Below the pieces are notes generated by a model, which saw only the letters and a program-made list of their open reading frames with translations, made no database searches and was not told the DNA's origin. From contig JACDAR010000212.1 in the NCBI GenBank assembly GCA_013695335.1, forward strand, positions 1 to 18,452: a stretch of DNA of 18,452 nucleotides, read 5' to 3'. The stretch comes from Rubrobacter sp. (lineage in GTDB: Bacteria > Actinomycetota > Rubrobacteria > Rubrobacterales > Rubrobacteraceae). This document shows positions 1 through 6,558 of the stretch, piece by piece (within the stretch, counting starts at the first letter, position 1; every line of letters starts with the position of its first letter). The position numbers and the translations under genes were made by a program.

Positions 1-381
1 GCGGGATTGCGGATGGGTTACGGCATCGCGTCCGAAAGAATAGCGGACTACGCCGAGCGGGTGCGCTTCCCGGTCTCGGTGAACCTGGCGGCACAGGTCG
101 CGGCAACGGCGTCCATGCTGGCGCGCGAGAAGGTCAGGGAACGGGCTGAGTTCGTGATCCGGGAGCGCGGCCGGTTGCAGAATGCGTTCGGGGAGGCTGG
201 ACTGGAATACATCCCGTCACAGGGCAACTTCGTAATGGTCAGGTTCGAGGCTGAGGATTTCGAGAAGTCTGGGGTGCTCGTGCGTGAGGGGGCGGCGCTC
301 GGGTATCCTGGATGGAGCCGGGTCACGGTCGGCAATTCGGAAGAGAACGATCGTGTGATCCAGGCGGTCAACACGCCGTGA
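1..381 (+). CDS. hisC: Histidinol-phosphate/aromatic aminotransferase, C-terminal part (5' end outside window)
   Basis: This is the last 126 codons of a fold-type I, PLP-dependent aminotransferase of the HisC family, open from base 1. The first residues, AGLRMGYG, match the segment just after the PLP lysine in the family (K-x-x-GLAGLRxGY), so the lysine itself lies outside the window. Also visible are the PVSVN segment, the IPSQGNFVMVR strand, and the C-terminal SRVTVGNSEENDRVI, which holds the family's substrate-carboxylate arginine. HisC converts imidazole-acetol phosphate to histidinol phosphate, and several HisC proteins also transaminate phenylpyruvate or hydroxyphenylpyruvate. The stop overlaps the start of tyrA, which favours a role in tyrosine and phenylalanine synthesis, as for the hisC (hisH) gene beside tyrA in Bacillus. 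The family is clear; the substrate is inferred. Confidence 0.88.
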   Translation, partial: AGLRMGYGIASERIADYAERVRFPVSVNLAAQVAATASMLAREKVRERAEFVIRERGRLQNAFGEAGLEYIPSQGNFVMVRFEAEDFEKSGVLVREGAALGYPGWSRVTVGNSEENDRVIQAVNTP

Positions 382-1424
382 GCCGCACGCTCGGGATAGT
401 CGGGGTAGGTCTGATCGGGGGTTCCGTCGGCCTCGCCGCCCGCGAAAAAGGCTGGGAAGTCGTCGGCGTCGACGCCCCTACCGTGCTAGAAGAGGCTGTC
501 GATATTGGGGCGATACACCGCGCCTCGACGCTCAAGGAAGTCCGCAGGGCTGATCTCGTGCTGCTCGCGGCGCCCATCTCCAAGACTACGGGGCTGGTCG
601 GTGGGATCTCACCGACAGACGCCCTCATCACGGACGTGGCCAGCGCCAAGAACGCCATCGTCCACGAGGCGGAGAAGCACAACCTTCGTTTCGTGGGCGG
701 GCATCCGATGGCTGGGAGCCAGCTCTCCGGCGTCGCCAACGCGAAGGCTGACCTGTTCAGTGGAGCCCGCTACTTCCTCACGCCCACGGGCAAGACAGAC
801 CCGGATGATTACCGGGAGGTAGCCGCTTTCGTGAGGGAACTTGGGGCCACCCCGACGGCGGTGGACCCTGACAAGCACGACCTTCTCATGGCAGCCCTCT
901 CGCACCTGCCGCACATCATGGCCGCCGCGCTTCTCAAGGTCGCCTCGGACATCTCACCCGAGGCGTTGTCTTTCGCCGGACCCTCTTTCAGGGACCTCAC
1001 CCGCGTTGGGGCGTCGAACCCGCAGTTGTGGTCTGACATCCTGGCCGAGAACGCCCCGGCGCTGGGCGAGGCGTTGGCGGCTTTCGCGGGCGCGATGGCG
1101 CAACTGGGAAGTGAGATTCAGGACAAAGACAAGATGGAGGGCCGTTTCCATGCAGCCCGCGAAGCCTACGACGCCCTCGGCGGCATCCTGGTCGAAAAAA
1201 GCGGCGAAAATGCTGACATCGCCATCCCGGTCGAGAACCGCCCAGGTGTATTCGCCGAGGTCACTACCCTCATGGGTTCGAACGGCATAAACATCCTCGA
1301 CCTGTACGTCCGTCACTCCAACACCGAGCGGGCGGCGCTGGTCCTCACGCTGGACGCGAAAGCGACGGAGAAGGCGCAGGAATTATTGGGCGAAGCTGGT
1401 TTTCGGGCGGAGCGAGGCGGCTGA
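378..1424 (+). CDS. tyrA: Prephenate dehydrogenase with C-terminal ACT domain
   Basis: This 348-residue protein oxidatively decarboxylates prephenate to 4-hydroxyphenylpyruvate with NAD(P)+, the committed step to tyrosine in the cytoplasm. An N-terminal Rossmann motif GIVGVGLIGGS (residues 6-16) is followed by GGHPMAGS with H109, SHLPH with H176 (the usual catalytic histidine segment) and FRDLTRVGASNP near 204-214. Residues about 279-345 form an ACT domain (IAIPVENRPGVFAEV), which in this family usually gives feedback control by tyrosine. I chose the GTG at 378 because it overlaps the aminotransferase stop as GTGA and puts the Rossmann motif at the N-terminus. An upstream in-frame ATG at 312 would add 22 residues unlike the family. 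The 3' end runs 42 bases into the convergent Uma2 gene. Confidence 0.95.
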   Translation: MSRTLGIVGVGLIGGSVGLAAREKGWEVVGVDAPTVLEEAVDIGAIHRASTLKEVRRADLVLLAAPISKTTGLVGGISPTDALITDVASAKNAIVHEAEKHNLRFVGGHPMAGSQLSGVANAKADLFSGARYFLTPTGKTDPDDYREVAAFVRELGATPTAVDPDKHDLLMAALSHLPHIMAAALLKVASDISPEALSFAGPSFRDLTRVGASNPQLWSDILAENAPALGEALAAFAGAMAQLGSEIQDKDKMEGRFHAAREAYDALGGILVEKSGENADIAIPVENRPGVFAEVTTLMGSNGINILDLYVRHSNTERAALVLTLDAKATEKAQELLGEAGFRAERGG

Positions 1425-1991
1425 TCCCGCATACGAGAAGATGTCAGCGAGGGACAACCGCCAGCCCGGCACCACGTCGGCGCCGTCTATGGAGTCACTG
1501 GCTGTGAGGATGCGGATGTTTTCGAGCGAGCGATACAACGTAACGACTCGACGCTCCGGATCGGCAACGAGCACCAACCGGCATCCGGCTTCGAGCCAGG
1601 CGATGGCTTTCTCCACCACCTCGGAGTGCCGGTCGTTCGGGGAGACTACTTCGACTACGAGATCCGGAGCTCCGGGCCAGTAGCCGCCTACCTCGCCGAT
1701 CTCATCCAGCCGCTCCTGCCTGACGAAAGCGACATCGGGGGCGAGAACGGTATCTGGGTTCGAGGAGATCTTGAACCCTGTCTCGGCGGCGTAGGTTCTT
1801 CCCAAACCGTTTGCCTTGACGTGGCTCCTGAGTTCCGAGGCTATCTCCAATGCCAGATATCCATGTTTGTTGCCCGCCGGTGTCATCTTCTTCAACTCTC
1901 CCCCCACCAGCTCGTGGCGGAATCCGTCACCGGGCATCTCAAGGAGTTCTTCAGCTGTAACCTGCCTGGCCTTGGTGGTCATCTCAAACAC
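1383..1991 (-). CDS. Uma2 family (DUF820) PD-(D/E)XK nuclease-like protein
   Basis: This 202-residue protein belongs to the Uma2/DUF820 family, which has a restriction-endonuclease-like fold. Family landmarks are visible: the VTAEELLEMP opening, RHELVGGEL (E27), LAPDVAFV (D86), the core PDLVVEVVSPNDR (D110, E114), K128, and a final VADPERR strand. The usual tryptophan of the WxVDP element is replaced (LVLVADP). Cellular function is unknown for the family; many copies occur as scattered accessory genes in cyanobacteria, Deinococcus and actinobacteria. A GTG at 1991 with GAGG four bases upstream is the preferred start; an ATG at 1982 is possible but lies 13 bases from that site. Its C-terminus overlaps the 3' end of tyrA on the other strand by 42 bases, and it lies 67 bases downstream of the epimerase-like gene on the same strand. 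Confidence 0.88.
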   Translation of the reverse strand: MFEMTTKARQVTAEELLEMPGDGFRHELVGGELKKMTPAGNKHGYLALEIASELRSHVKANGLGRTYAAETGFKISSNPDTVLAPDVAFVRQERLDEIGEVGGYWPGAPDLVVEVVSPNDRHSEVVEKAIAWLEAGCRLVLVADPERRVVTLYRSLENIRILTASDSIDGADVVPGWRLSLADIFSYAGSAASLRPKTSFAQ

Positions 1992-2058
1992 GCTACCTCG
2001 TGTTGTTTTCCCGATCCATGACTCATTTTACCCGCGGAGAAGGTCCTGCGAAGCTCGC

Positions 2059-2964
2059 TTATCTCCCCAGCATGTGCTGAAATGCGCCTTCGAGTTCGGG
2101 GTGGCGGAACTCGTAGCCGGTCTCTTTCAGCTTCGCGGGCTCTATGCGCTGGCTCGAAAGCAGGAGGGCGTCGGCTACCTCGCCGAACATGAGCCTTGCC
2201 GCCGGGGCGGGAACGGGGAAGACCGTCGGACGGTTCAGGGCCTTTCCGAGAACCTTGGTGTATTCAGCGTTGGTTAGCGGGTTCGGGGAGCCGACGTTTA
2301 CTGGTCCGCCCACTGCATCGTTCGTGAGGCAGTGGATGATGGCGCCCACCACGTCGTCGAGGGCTACCCAGCTCCAGTATTGGCTTCCGCTCCCGATCTT
2401 GCCGCCCAGCCCGAGCTTGAAGATGGGCAGCGTGGTCCCGAGCGCCCCCCCATCGGGGCTCAGTATCAGCCCGAACCGTGGATGCGCGACGCGGATGCCG
2501 GCTTCGCGTGCGGGGTCGGCAGCCGCCTCCCACTCCCGGCAGACCTCGGCGAGGAAGTCCGAACCCGTCTCGCTCTCTTCGGTGAGAAGTTCGTTGCCGT
2601 GGTCGCCGTAGTATCCGATGGCGGAGGCGCTGACCATTACCTTCGGTGGATCTGATAGTCCTGAGATGGCCCCGGAGAGCAGGCGCGTTCCCTTCTTGCG
2701 GCTGTCCATGATGCGTTGTTTCTTGGCCTGGGTCCAACGATCCGCGGGGCCGGAGAAGATGACCTCGCCTGCGAGATGGACTACGGCGTCCATACCTTCG
2801 AGGCGCGATGCGTCGAGGGAACCGCTGTCCGGATCCCACCTCACCGTGTCCTCCGAAGATGGCCGCGAACGGCTAAGGCCGATCACCCGGTGTCCTCCGT
2901 CCGTCAACTCCGACGTGAGGGCCGAGCCGATCAAACCCGTTGCCCCGCTCACCAGAACGTTCAT
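2059..2964 (-). CDS. TIGR01777 (SDR39U1/YfcH-like) NAD(P)-binding epimerase-family protein
   Basis: This 301-residue protein is an extended short-chain dehydrogenase of the TIGR01777 type. It starts with the nucleotide-binding motif VLVSGATGLIGSAL (residues 3-16). VVHLAGEVI (61-69) follows, then SASAIGYYGD (112-121), which replaces the usual YxxxK catalytic region, DFLAEVCREWE, and PRFGLILSPDGGAL. A C-terminal DUF1731-like part carries KLKETGYEFRHPELEGA. NAD(P) binding is expected, but no reaction is firmly assigned to this subgroup. The ATG at 2964 is chosen because GGAGG lies seven bases upstream and because it puts the glycine-rich motif at the extreme N-terminus. A possible upstream start at 3000 lacks such a site. 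The Uma2 gene follows after 67 bases. Confidence 0.92.
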   Translation of the reverse strand: MNVLVSGATGLIGSALTSELTDGGHRVIGLSRSRPSSEDTVRWDPDSGSLDASRLEGMDAVVHLAGEVIFSGPADRWTQAKKQRIMDSRKKGTRLLSGAISGLSDPPKVMVSASAIGYYGDHGNELLTEESETGSDFLAEVCREWEAAADPAREAGIRVAHPRFGLILSPDGGALGTTLPIFKLGLGGKIGSGSQYWSWVALDDVVGAIIHCLTNDAVGGPVNVGSPNPLTNAEYTKVLGKALNRPTVFPVPAPAARLMFGEVADALLLSSQRIEPAKLKETGYEFRHPELEGAFQHMLGR

Positions 2965-3165
2965 ACCGATGCCTCCATCGTCTACGACTGCGAATCTCAC
3001 ACATGGTAGCGTTCCGTCTTCCCCGGCGGTATAAACGCCGCCACATTATGCCCACTCTCGGGCATTCCTCGCCCCGCGTCTGTGCGCGAGCTTCAGAAAC
3101 CGGAGACCGGGAAGACGACCAATGGTATATAGGTCGAGGCGAATCCGGGCGAAACCAGCGCCGGT

Positions 3166-4164
3166 CTACGTTCGGCGTTCGATCTCCTTGCGCGCGAACT
3201 CGCCGTTGGGATTACCCAGCCGACGACGCTTTCCCTCTTCGGCAGCGTCGTCTTCGTTCACCATGCCCGCGCCGCCCGCGAGGGCGCCGATCATGCCGGC
3301 CAGATCCTGTATCTCGGAGGGAACGACGAAGAGCTTACTTGACGGCCCCTTCGCCATCTCGGGGAGGGCTTTGAGGTAGAGGAAGCGCAGGGCTTCGGGA
3401 GAGAGGTCCGAGCTCTGCAGGCGTTCGAATAGTGCTCCTGTCATCTCGATCTGGGCGGCCTGGACGTTGCGGTACGCCTCGGCCTCGCCCTCGGCCCGCA
3501 GGACCGCGCTCCGCTGTTCGCCCTCTGCCCTCAGGACGGCTGACTCTTTCTCGCCCTCGGCTTTCAGGATGGCGGAACGCTTGTCGCCCTCGGCGGTCAG
3601 GATGGCGGCGCGGCGGGTGCGCTCGGCTTGCATCTGCTTCTCCATCGCCTGCTGGATGTCGCGGGGGGGTATGATCTCCTTGAGTTCCACCCGCGTTATC
3701 CTAACGCCCCAGCCTTCCGTCACCTCGTCGAGGACCGTGCGGAGCTTCGCGTTGATCTCGTCGCGCGAGACGAGCGTCTTGTCCAGGGTCAGGTTGCCGA
3801 GCACGTTCCGCAGGTTCGTCTGCGTGATCTGCTCCAGCGCGATGGTTACGTTGGCGACCTCGTACTCGGCGGCGCGGGCGTCCACGATGCGGTAGTAGAC
3901 GACCGTGGAGATCTGCATCCCAACGTTGTCGCTCGTGATGACCGCCTGCGGCTGGAAGGAGACGACCTGCTCCCTGAGATCCGTCTTGGGCAGCATCTTG
4001 TCCATAACGGGCACGACCAGCGCGAGCCCGCTCTCCGCCGTCCGGTGGTAGCTTCCGAAGCGCTGGATGATCCCGACCCGGCTCTGCGGGATGACGCGAA
4101 CGCTCCTGGCCGCCACCAGAAACACCACCACCGCCACCACTACCAGAGCTATCAACCCGGCCAT
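3166..4164 (-). CDS. Slipin/stomatin-like SPFH (band 7) membrane protein
   Basis: This 332-residue protein has one N-terminal membrane segment (about residues 3-19), then an SPFH/band 7 domain: RVIPQSRVGIIQRFGSYHRT, GLALVVPVMDK, TDLREQVVSF and ELKEIIPPRDIQQAMEKQM. A coiled coil follows, with four 11-residue repeats of the form AxLxAEGxxxS at 187-230. The C-terminal part has LKALPEMAKG and SSKLFVVPSEI, typical of bacterial slipins, which oligomerise and organise membrane microdomains. A GTG at 4167 and an ATG at 4164 are adjacent. GGAGG lies six bases from the ATG and only three from the GTG, so I use 4164. That ATG overlaps the NfeD stop by one base (TGATG). Slipin and NfeD are a well-known operon pair, and translation is probably coupled. 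Confidence 0.95.
   Translation of the reverse strand: MAGLIALVVVAVVVFLVAARSVRVIPQSRVGIIQRFGSYHRTAESGLALVVPVMDKMLPKTDLREQVVSFQPQAVITSDNVGMQISTVVYYRIVDARAAEYEVANVTIALEQITQTNLRNVLGNLTLDKTLVSRDEINAKLRTVLDEVTEGWGVRITRVELKEIIPPRDIQQAMEKQMQAERTRRAAILTAEGDKRSAILKAEGEKESAVLRAEGEQRSAVLRAEGEAEAYRNVQAAQIEMTGALFERLQSSDLSPEALRFLYLKALPEMAKGPSSKLFVVPSEIQDLAGMIGALAGGAGMVNEDDAAEEGKRRRLGNPNGEFARKEIERRT
3475..3606 (-). repeat. Four 33-base in-frame repeats encoding slipin hendecads
   Basis: Residues 187-230 of the slipin are four consecutive 11-residue units: AILTAEGDKRS, AILKAEGEKES, AVLRAEGEQRS and AVLRAEGEAEA. The regular 11-residue spacing of small and hydrophobic residues suits a right-handed hendecad coiled coil. 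Similar AEG-rich repeats are common in QmcA and slipin proteins, so the presence is expected; the near-perfect regularity here suggests tandem duplication. Confidence 0.9.
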
Positions 4165-4631
4165 CACGTGCCTCCTTTGTCGTCCTCGATGGGCTCGACC
4201 AGAGCGGTGAGCCCGTCAGTATGCAGCACCCGCACCCGCGAGCCTTCCTGAATCCACTGATCCGGGTATATGGAGCGCGCCGTCCAGAACTCGCCGCTGC
4301 CTATACGAACCGTCCCGCTACCGCCAGGCTCTATCTCCTCGGTCGCAACTCCATTCTTGCCCGTGATCTTGCCACGCACCTCGTAACGCTCGCTGCTCCG
4401 GAGCGAGATCCTGTTGACGAGCGCCGGCCTCAAGACAACCATACTTAATATCGACGCCGCTATGAAACCGGCGATCTGGGCCGTAAGAGAGGTTATTCCA
4501 ACGAGAGCCATCACAAGCGCCACCACCGCTCCCAGCGAGAAGAAGAACAAGAAAAACGAAACCGTCAACAGCTCACCAACGAAAGCCAGGGCGGCTACTA
4601 CGGCCCAGACAACGATATCCCAGTCATCCAA
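4164..4631 (-). CDS. nfeD: NfeD family membrane protein (short type, slipin partner)
   Basis: This 155-residue protein has the short NfeD layout. An acidic and aromatic N-terminus (DDWDIVVW) leads into two or three hydrophobic helices between about residues 7 and 68 (LAFVGELLTVSFFLFFFSLG; AQIAGFIAASILSMVVLRP). A soluble OB-fold domain at about 85-148 follows, with GKNGVATEEIEPGGSGTVRI, GEFWTARS and GSRVRVLHTDGLTALVEP. It lacks the ClpP-like protease domain of long NfeD proteins. The OB fold is thought to contact the slipin partner. The only suitable start is a TTG at 4631, with AGGAGGA about ten bases upstream; no other in-frame start lies between that site and the first helix. It shares a one-base stop/start overlap with the slipin gene. 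Confidence 0.93.
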   Translation of the reverse strand: MDDWDIVVWAVVAALAFVGELLTVSFFLFFFSLGAVVALVMALVGITSLTAQIAGFIAASILSMVVLRPALVNRISLRSSERYEVRGKITGKNGVATEEIEPGGSGTVRIGSGEFWTARSIYPDQWIQEGSRVRVLHTDGLTALVEPIEDDKGGT

Positions 4632-5045
4632 TGCCCAGAGTCCTCCTTTTACGGAATTCTATACCACCCCCGCGCATACGGCGCGAACCCGTCCGCGAGC
4701 GCCCCACGATTCACGCGCAACGAAGGATGCGAAGTTAAGCCATCCGTAAGAAACCGGTAATGGTTACGCAAGATCGGTGCTCTAGCATCCGGGGCGTGCC
4801 GAGAACGAAGAGAACCAGGGCGAACGCGGGCGGAGAGGCCGGCAAATCCGTGGACCGGGAAAGAAGGGGAGCAGTTCGTGTCTTTCGCGCTGCCCGGGAC
4901 ATGAGCCCGGTTACAATGGGGGCTCGCTCCCAGGGCTTCCCTCGCGTCGCCGACCGTATTCGTGGGGAGCATGGCGACCTCCCGCTACTTCGGGCGGCGC
5001 GAACGAAAGAAGGAGGACGATGACGGCTCCCGAACAGACGCCTGG
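4632..5045. other. Divergent intergenic region, 414 bases, no convincing gene apart from a mini-ORF
   Basis: This stretch separates nfeD (minus) from the GH63 hydrolase (plus). Open frames crossing it on both strands have no recognisable domain, are rich in Arg, Ser and Pro, and lack good ribosome sites. Visible elements are the nfeD -10-like site at 4656-4666, a short hairpin (CCGGG at 4894-4898 with CCCGG at 4906-4910), a TACAAT at 4912-4917 on the plus strand that could be a -10 for the hydrolase, and an AGGAGG at 5011-5016 before a nine-codon ORF. GGATGC at 4725-4730 and GCATCC at 4785-4790 are inverted copies, but I could not fold the interval into a known RNA. Confidence 0.6.
4656..4666 (-). 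promoter_or_regulatory. Possible extended -10 promoter for nfeD-slipin
   Basis: Read on the minus strand, TGGTATAGAAT contains TAGAAT (five of six matches to TATAAT), or alternatively TATAGA with an upstream TG. It lies about ten bases before the AGGAGGA ribosome site of nfeD, giving a leader of about 18 bases. I see no good -35 element at 16-18 bases. Confidence 0.35.
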
Positions 5046-5049
5046 ATGA
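5020..5049 (+). other. Possible nine-codon leader ORF coupled to the GH63 hydrolase
   Basis: An AGGAGG at 5011-5016, the strongest ribosome site near the hydrolase, is followed three bases later by an ATG encoding MTAPEQTPG. The TGA of this mini-ORF overlaps the hydrolase ATG at 5046 as ATGA. The hydrolase ATG has no ribosome site of its own, so coupling through the mini-ORF would explain its expression. The alternative is a one-base frameshift or sequence error that splits the true N-terminus. Confidence 0.35.
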
Positions 5050-6422
5050 AGACGCTTCCTCCAGAGGAGGCTCACCTCGAACCCGGGGGGCTGGCCGCGC
5101 GGGCGGCGGCGGTGCTGCGGGAGAACGACATGGGGACCTGGACCAGGGCCGCCCCCTCCCTCTACCCGCACCAGTGGAGTTGGGACTCCGCGTTTATCGC
5201 CATCGGGCTCGCCCACCTCGACACCCGCCGTGCCGCGGGCGAGATCCGGAACCTCTTCGACCACCAGTGGGCGACCGGCAAGGTACCCCACATCGTCTTC
5301 AACCCGGACGCCCCGCCGGAGAGCTACTTCCCCGGCCCCGAGCACTGGTCGAGCCTCGCCGACTCCCCCGACGCGCCGCCCGCCATGACCAGCGGCCTGT
5401 GTCAGCCCCCGGTCCACGCCATCGCCGCCCGGCGCATCCTGGAGACCTGCGAGCGTCGCGGCGTGGAGACAGCCGGAACGCTGGATTTCTTGCGCGAGAT
5501 CTACCCCAGGCTCTTCGCCTGGCACCGCTACCTGGCCACGGCGCGCGACCCGGAAGGGTCCGGCCTCGTCACCATCTACCACCCATGGGAGTCCGGCACG
5601 GACAACTCCCCCCGCTGGAGCGCCGCCCTGGAGCGCATCGAGATCGGAGAGGCGCCCGAGTACGAGCGCCTAGACCTCAAACACGTCGCCGACCCTTCGG
5701 AGCGTCCGATAGACGCCGTCTACGACCGCTTCATCTGGCTGGTGGAGTTGATCCGGCGTACCGGCTGCGACGACGCCGTCATCCAGGCGACCAGCCCGTT
5801 CCTCGTCAAGGACGTGCTTATGAGCGCGATCCTGGTGCGCGCCAACGAAGCATTGCTCGACATAGCCGAAATCGCCGGTGCCCCGCAAGGGGATCTCGCC
5901 ACCATCCGCGCCTGGATCGAACGCGGCCGCCAGGGGCTGGACGAACGCTGGGACCCCGAACTCGGCCTGTGCCTGGACTACGACCTGCGCGCCGGCGAAC
6001 CGCTCAGGGTCAGCACCGTCGCGGGCTTCGCCCCCCTGGTGGCCGGCGCCGGGGACACCGACCGGCTACGTGTCCTCCTCGAGGTCCTCGACTCGCCCCT
6101 CTTCGCGGGACACCCGGACCTGCGGTGGCCGCTACCGCCTTCCACCAGCCCGCAGGAGCCGCGGTTCCACCCGCGCAGCTACTGGCGCGGCCCCATCTGG
6201 CCGGTCGTCAACTGGCTCCTGTGGTGGTCTCTGGAGCGGACGGGCGAGAAAGAGAGGGCGGCCCGGCTCAGGAGCCACGGGCTCGCGCAGCTCTCGGATG
6301 GGCGCTTCGGCGAGTATTACGAGCCCTTCACCGGCGAGGCTCTGGGCTCGAGAGATCAATCGTGGACCGCCGCCGTCGCCCTCGACTGGCTGGCCGGCGA
6401 TGGGGCGCCCGAAGAGCAATGA
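5046..6422 (+). CDS. GH63 glucosylglycerate/mannosylglycerate hydrolase
   Basis: This 458-residue protein has the (alpha/alpha)6-barrel layout of MGH1-type GH63 hydrolases. It closely resembles, from memory, the mycobacterial glucosylglycerate hydrolase (about 446 residues) and Rubrobacter/Thermus mannosylglycerate hydrolases. Visible landmarks are LYPHQWSWDSAF (39-50), VPHIVFNPD, GLCQPPVHAIAARRIL, and WESGTDNSPRW (181-191) with D186 as likely general acid. HPDLRWPLPPSTSP, YWRGPIWPVVNW and EYYEPFTGEALG follow, the last with E426 as likely base. It should hydrolyse glucosylglycerate or mannosylglycerate to sugar and glycerate in the cytoplasm. Length and family alignment support the ATG at 5046. 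Upstream in-frame starts (GTG 4962, ATG 4971) would add a basic, non-family tail and have poor ribosome sites. The exact sugar cannot be decided here. Confidence 0.88.
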   Translation: MKTLPPEEAHLEPGGLAARAAAVLRENDMGTWTRAAPSLYPHQWSWDSAFIAIGLAHLDTRRAAGEIRNLFDHQWATGKVPHIVFNPDAPPESYFPGPEHWSSLADSPDAPPAMTSGLCQPPVHAIAARRILETCERRGVETAGTLDFLREIYPRLFAWHRYLATARDPEGSGLVTIYHPWESGTDNSPRWSAALERIEIGEAPEYERLDLKHVADPSERPIDAVYDRFIWLVELIRRTGCDDAVIQATSPFLVKDVLMSAILVRANEALLDIAEIAGAPQGDLATIRAWIERGRQGLDERWDPELGLCLDYDLRAGEPLRVSTVAGFAPLVAGAGDTDRLRVLLEVLDSPLFAGHPDLRWPLPPSTSPQEPRFHPRSYWRGPIWPVVNWLLWWSLERTGEKERAARLRSHGLAQLSDGRFGEYYEPFTGEALGSRDQSWTAAVALDWLAGDGAPEEQ

Positions 6423-6454
6423 CCTGCCAGCCGATACAGCACTACGGGATCATC

Positions 6455-6472
6455 GGCGGCGTGCACGCCGCC
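6455..6472. repeat. Perfect 18-bp palindrome before the reductase operon
   Basis: GGCGGCGTGCACGCCGCC is a perfect inverted repeat with no spacer. It lies between the GH63 stop and the flavoprotein start, 86 bases before that ATG. A second small hairpin follows at 6479-6492 (GAGCC, loop GGGC, GGCTC). Neither has a following T-run, so an operator or a weak attenuating structure is as likely as a terminator. Confidence 0.6.
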
Positions 6473-6558
6473 CTCCTTGAGCCGGGCGGCTCGACAGGCC
6501 GGTCGCGCCTCCAGCGAGAACAAGGTGGTTCACCCAACAGCGGAAAGGAATCTTCCTG

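Noticed and set aside
4725..4790. GGATGC/GCATCC inverted pair 66 bases across, tRNA-like in size
   Set aside because: No T-loop GTTCRA sequence, no D-loop or anticodon arm could be traced on either strand.
4649..4972. 107-codon minus-strand frame in the nfeD/GH63 intergenic region
   Set aside because: No ribosome site, no recognisable domain, composition typical of random GC-rich frames.
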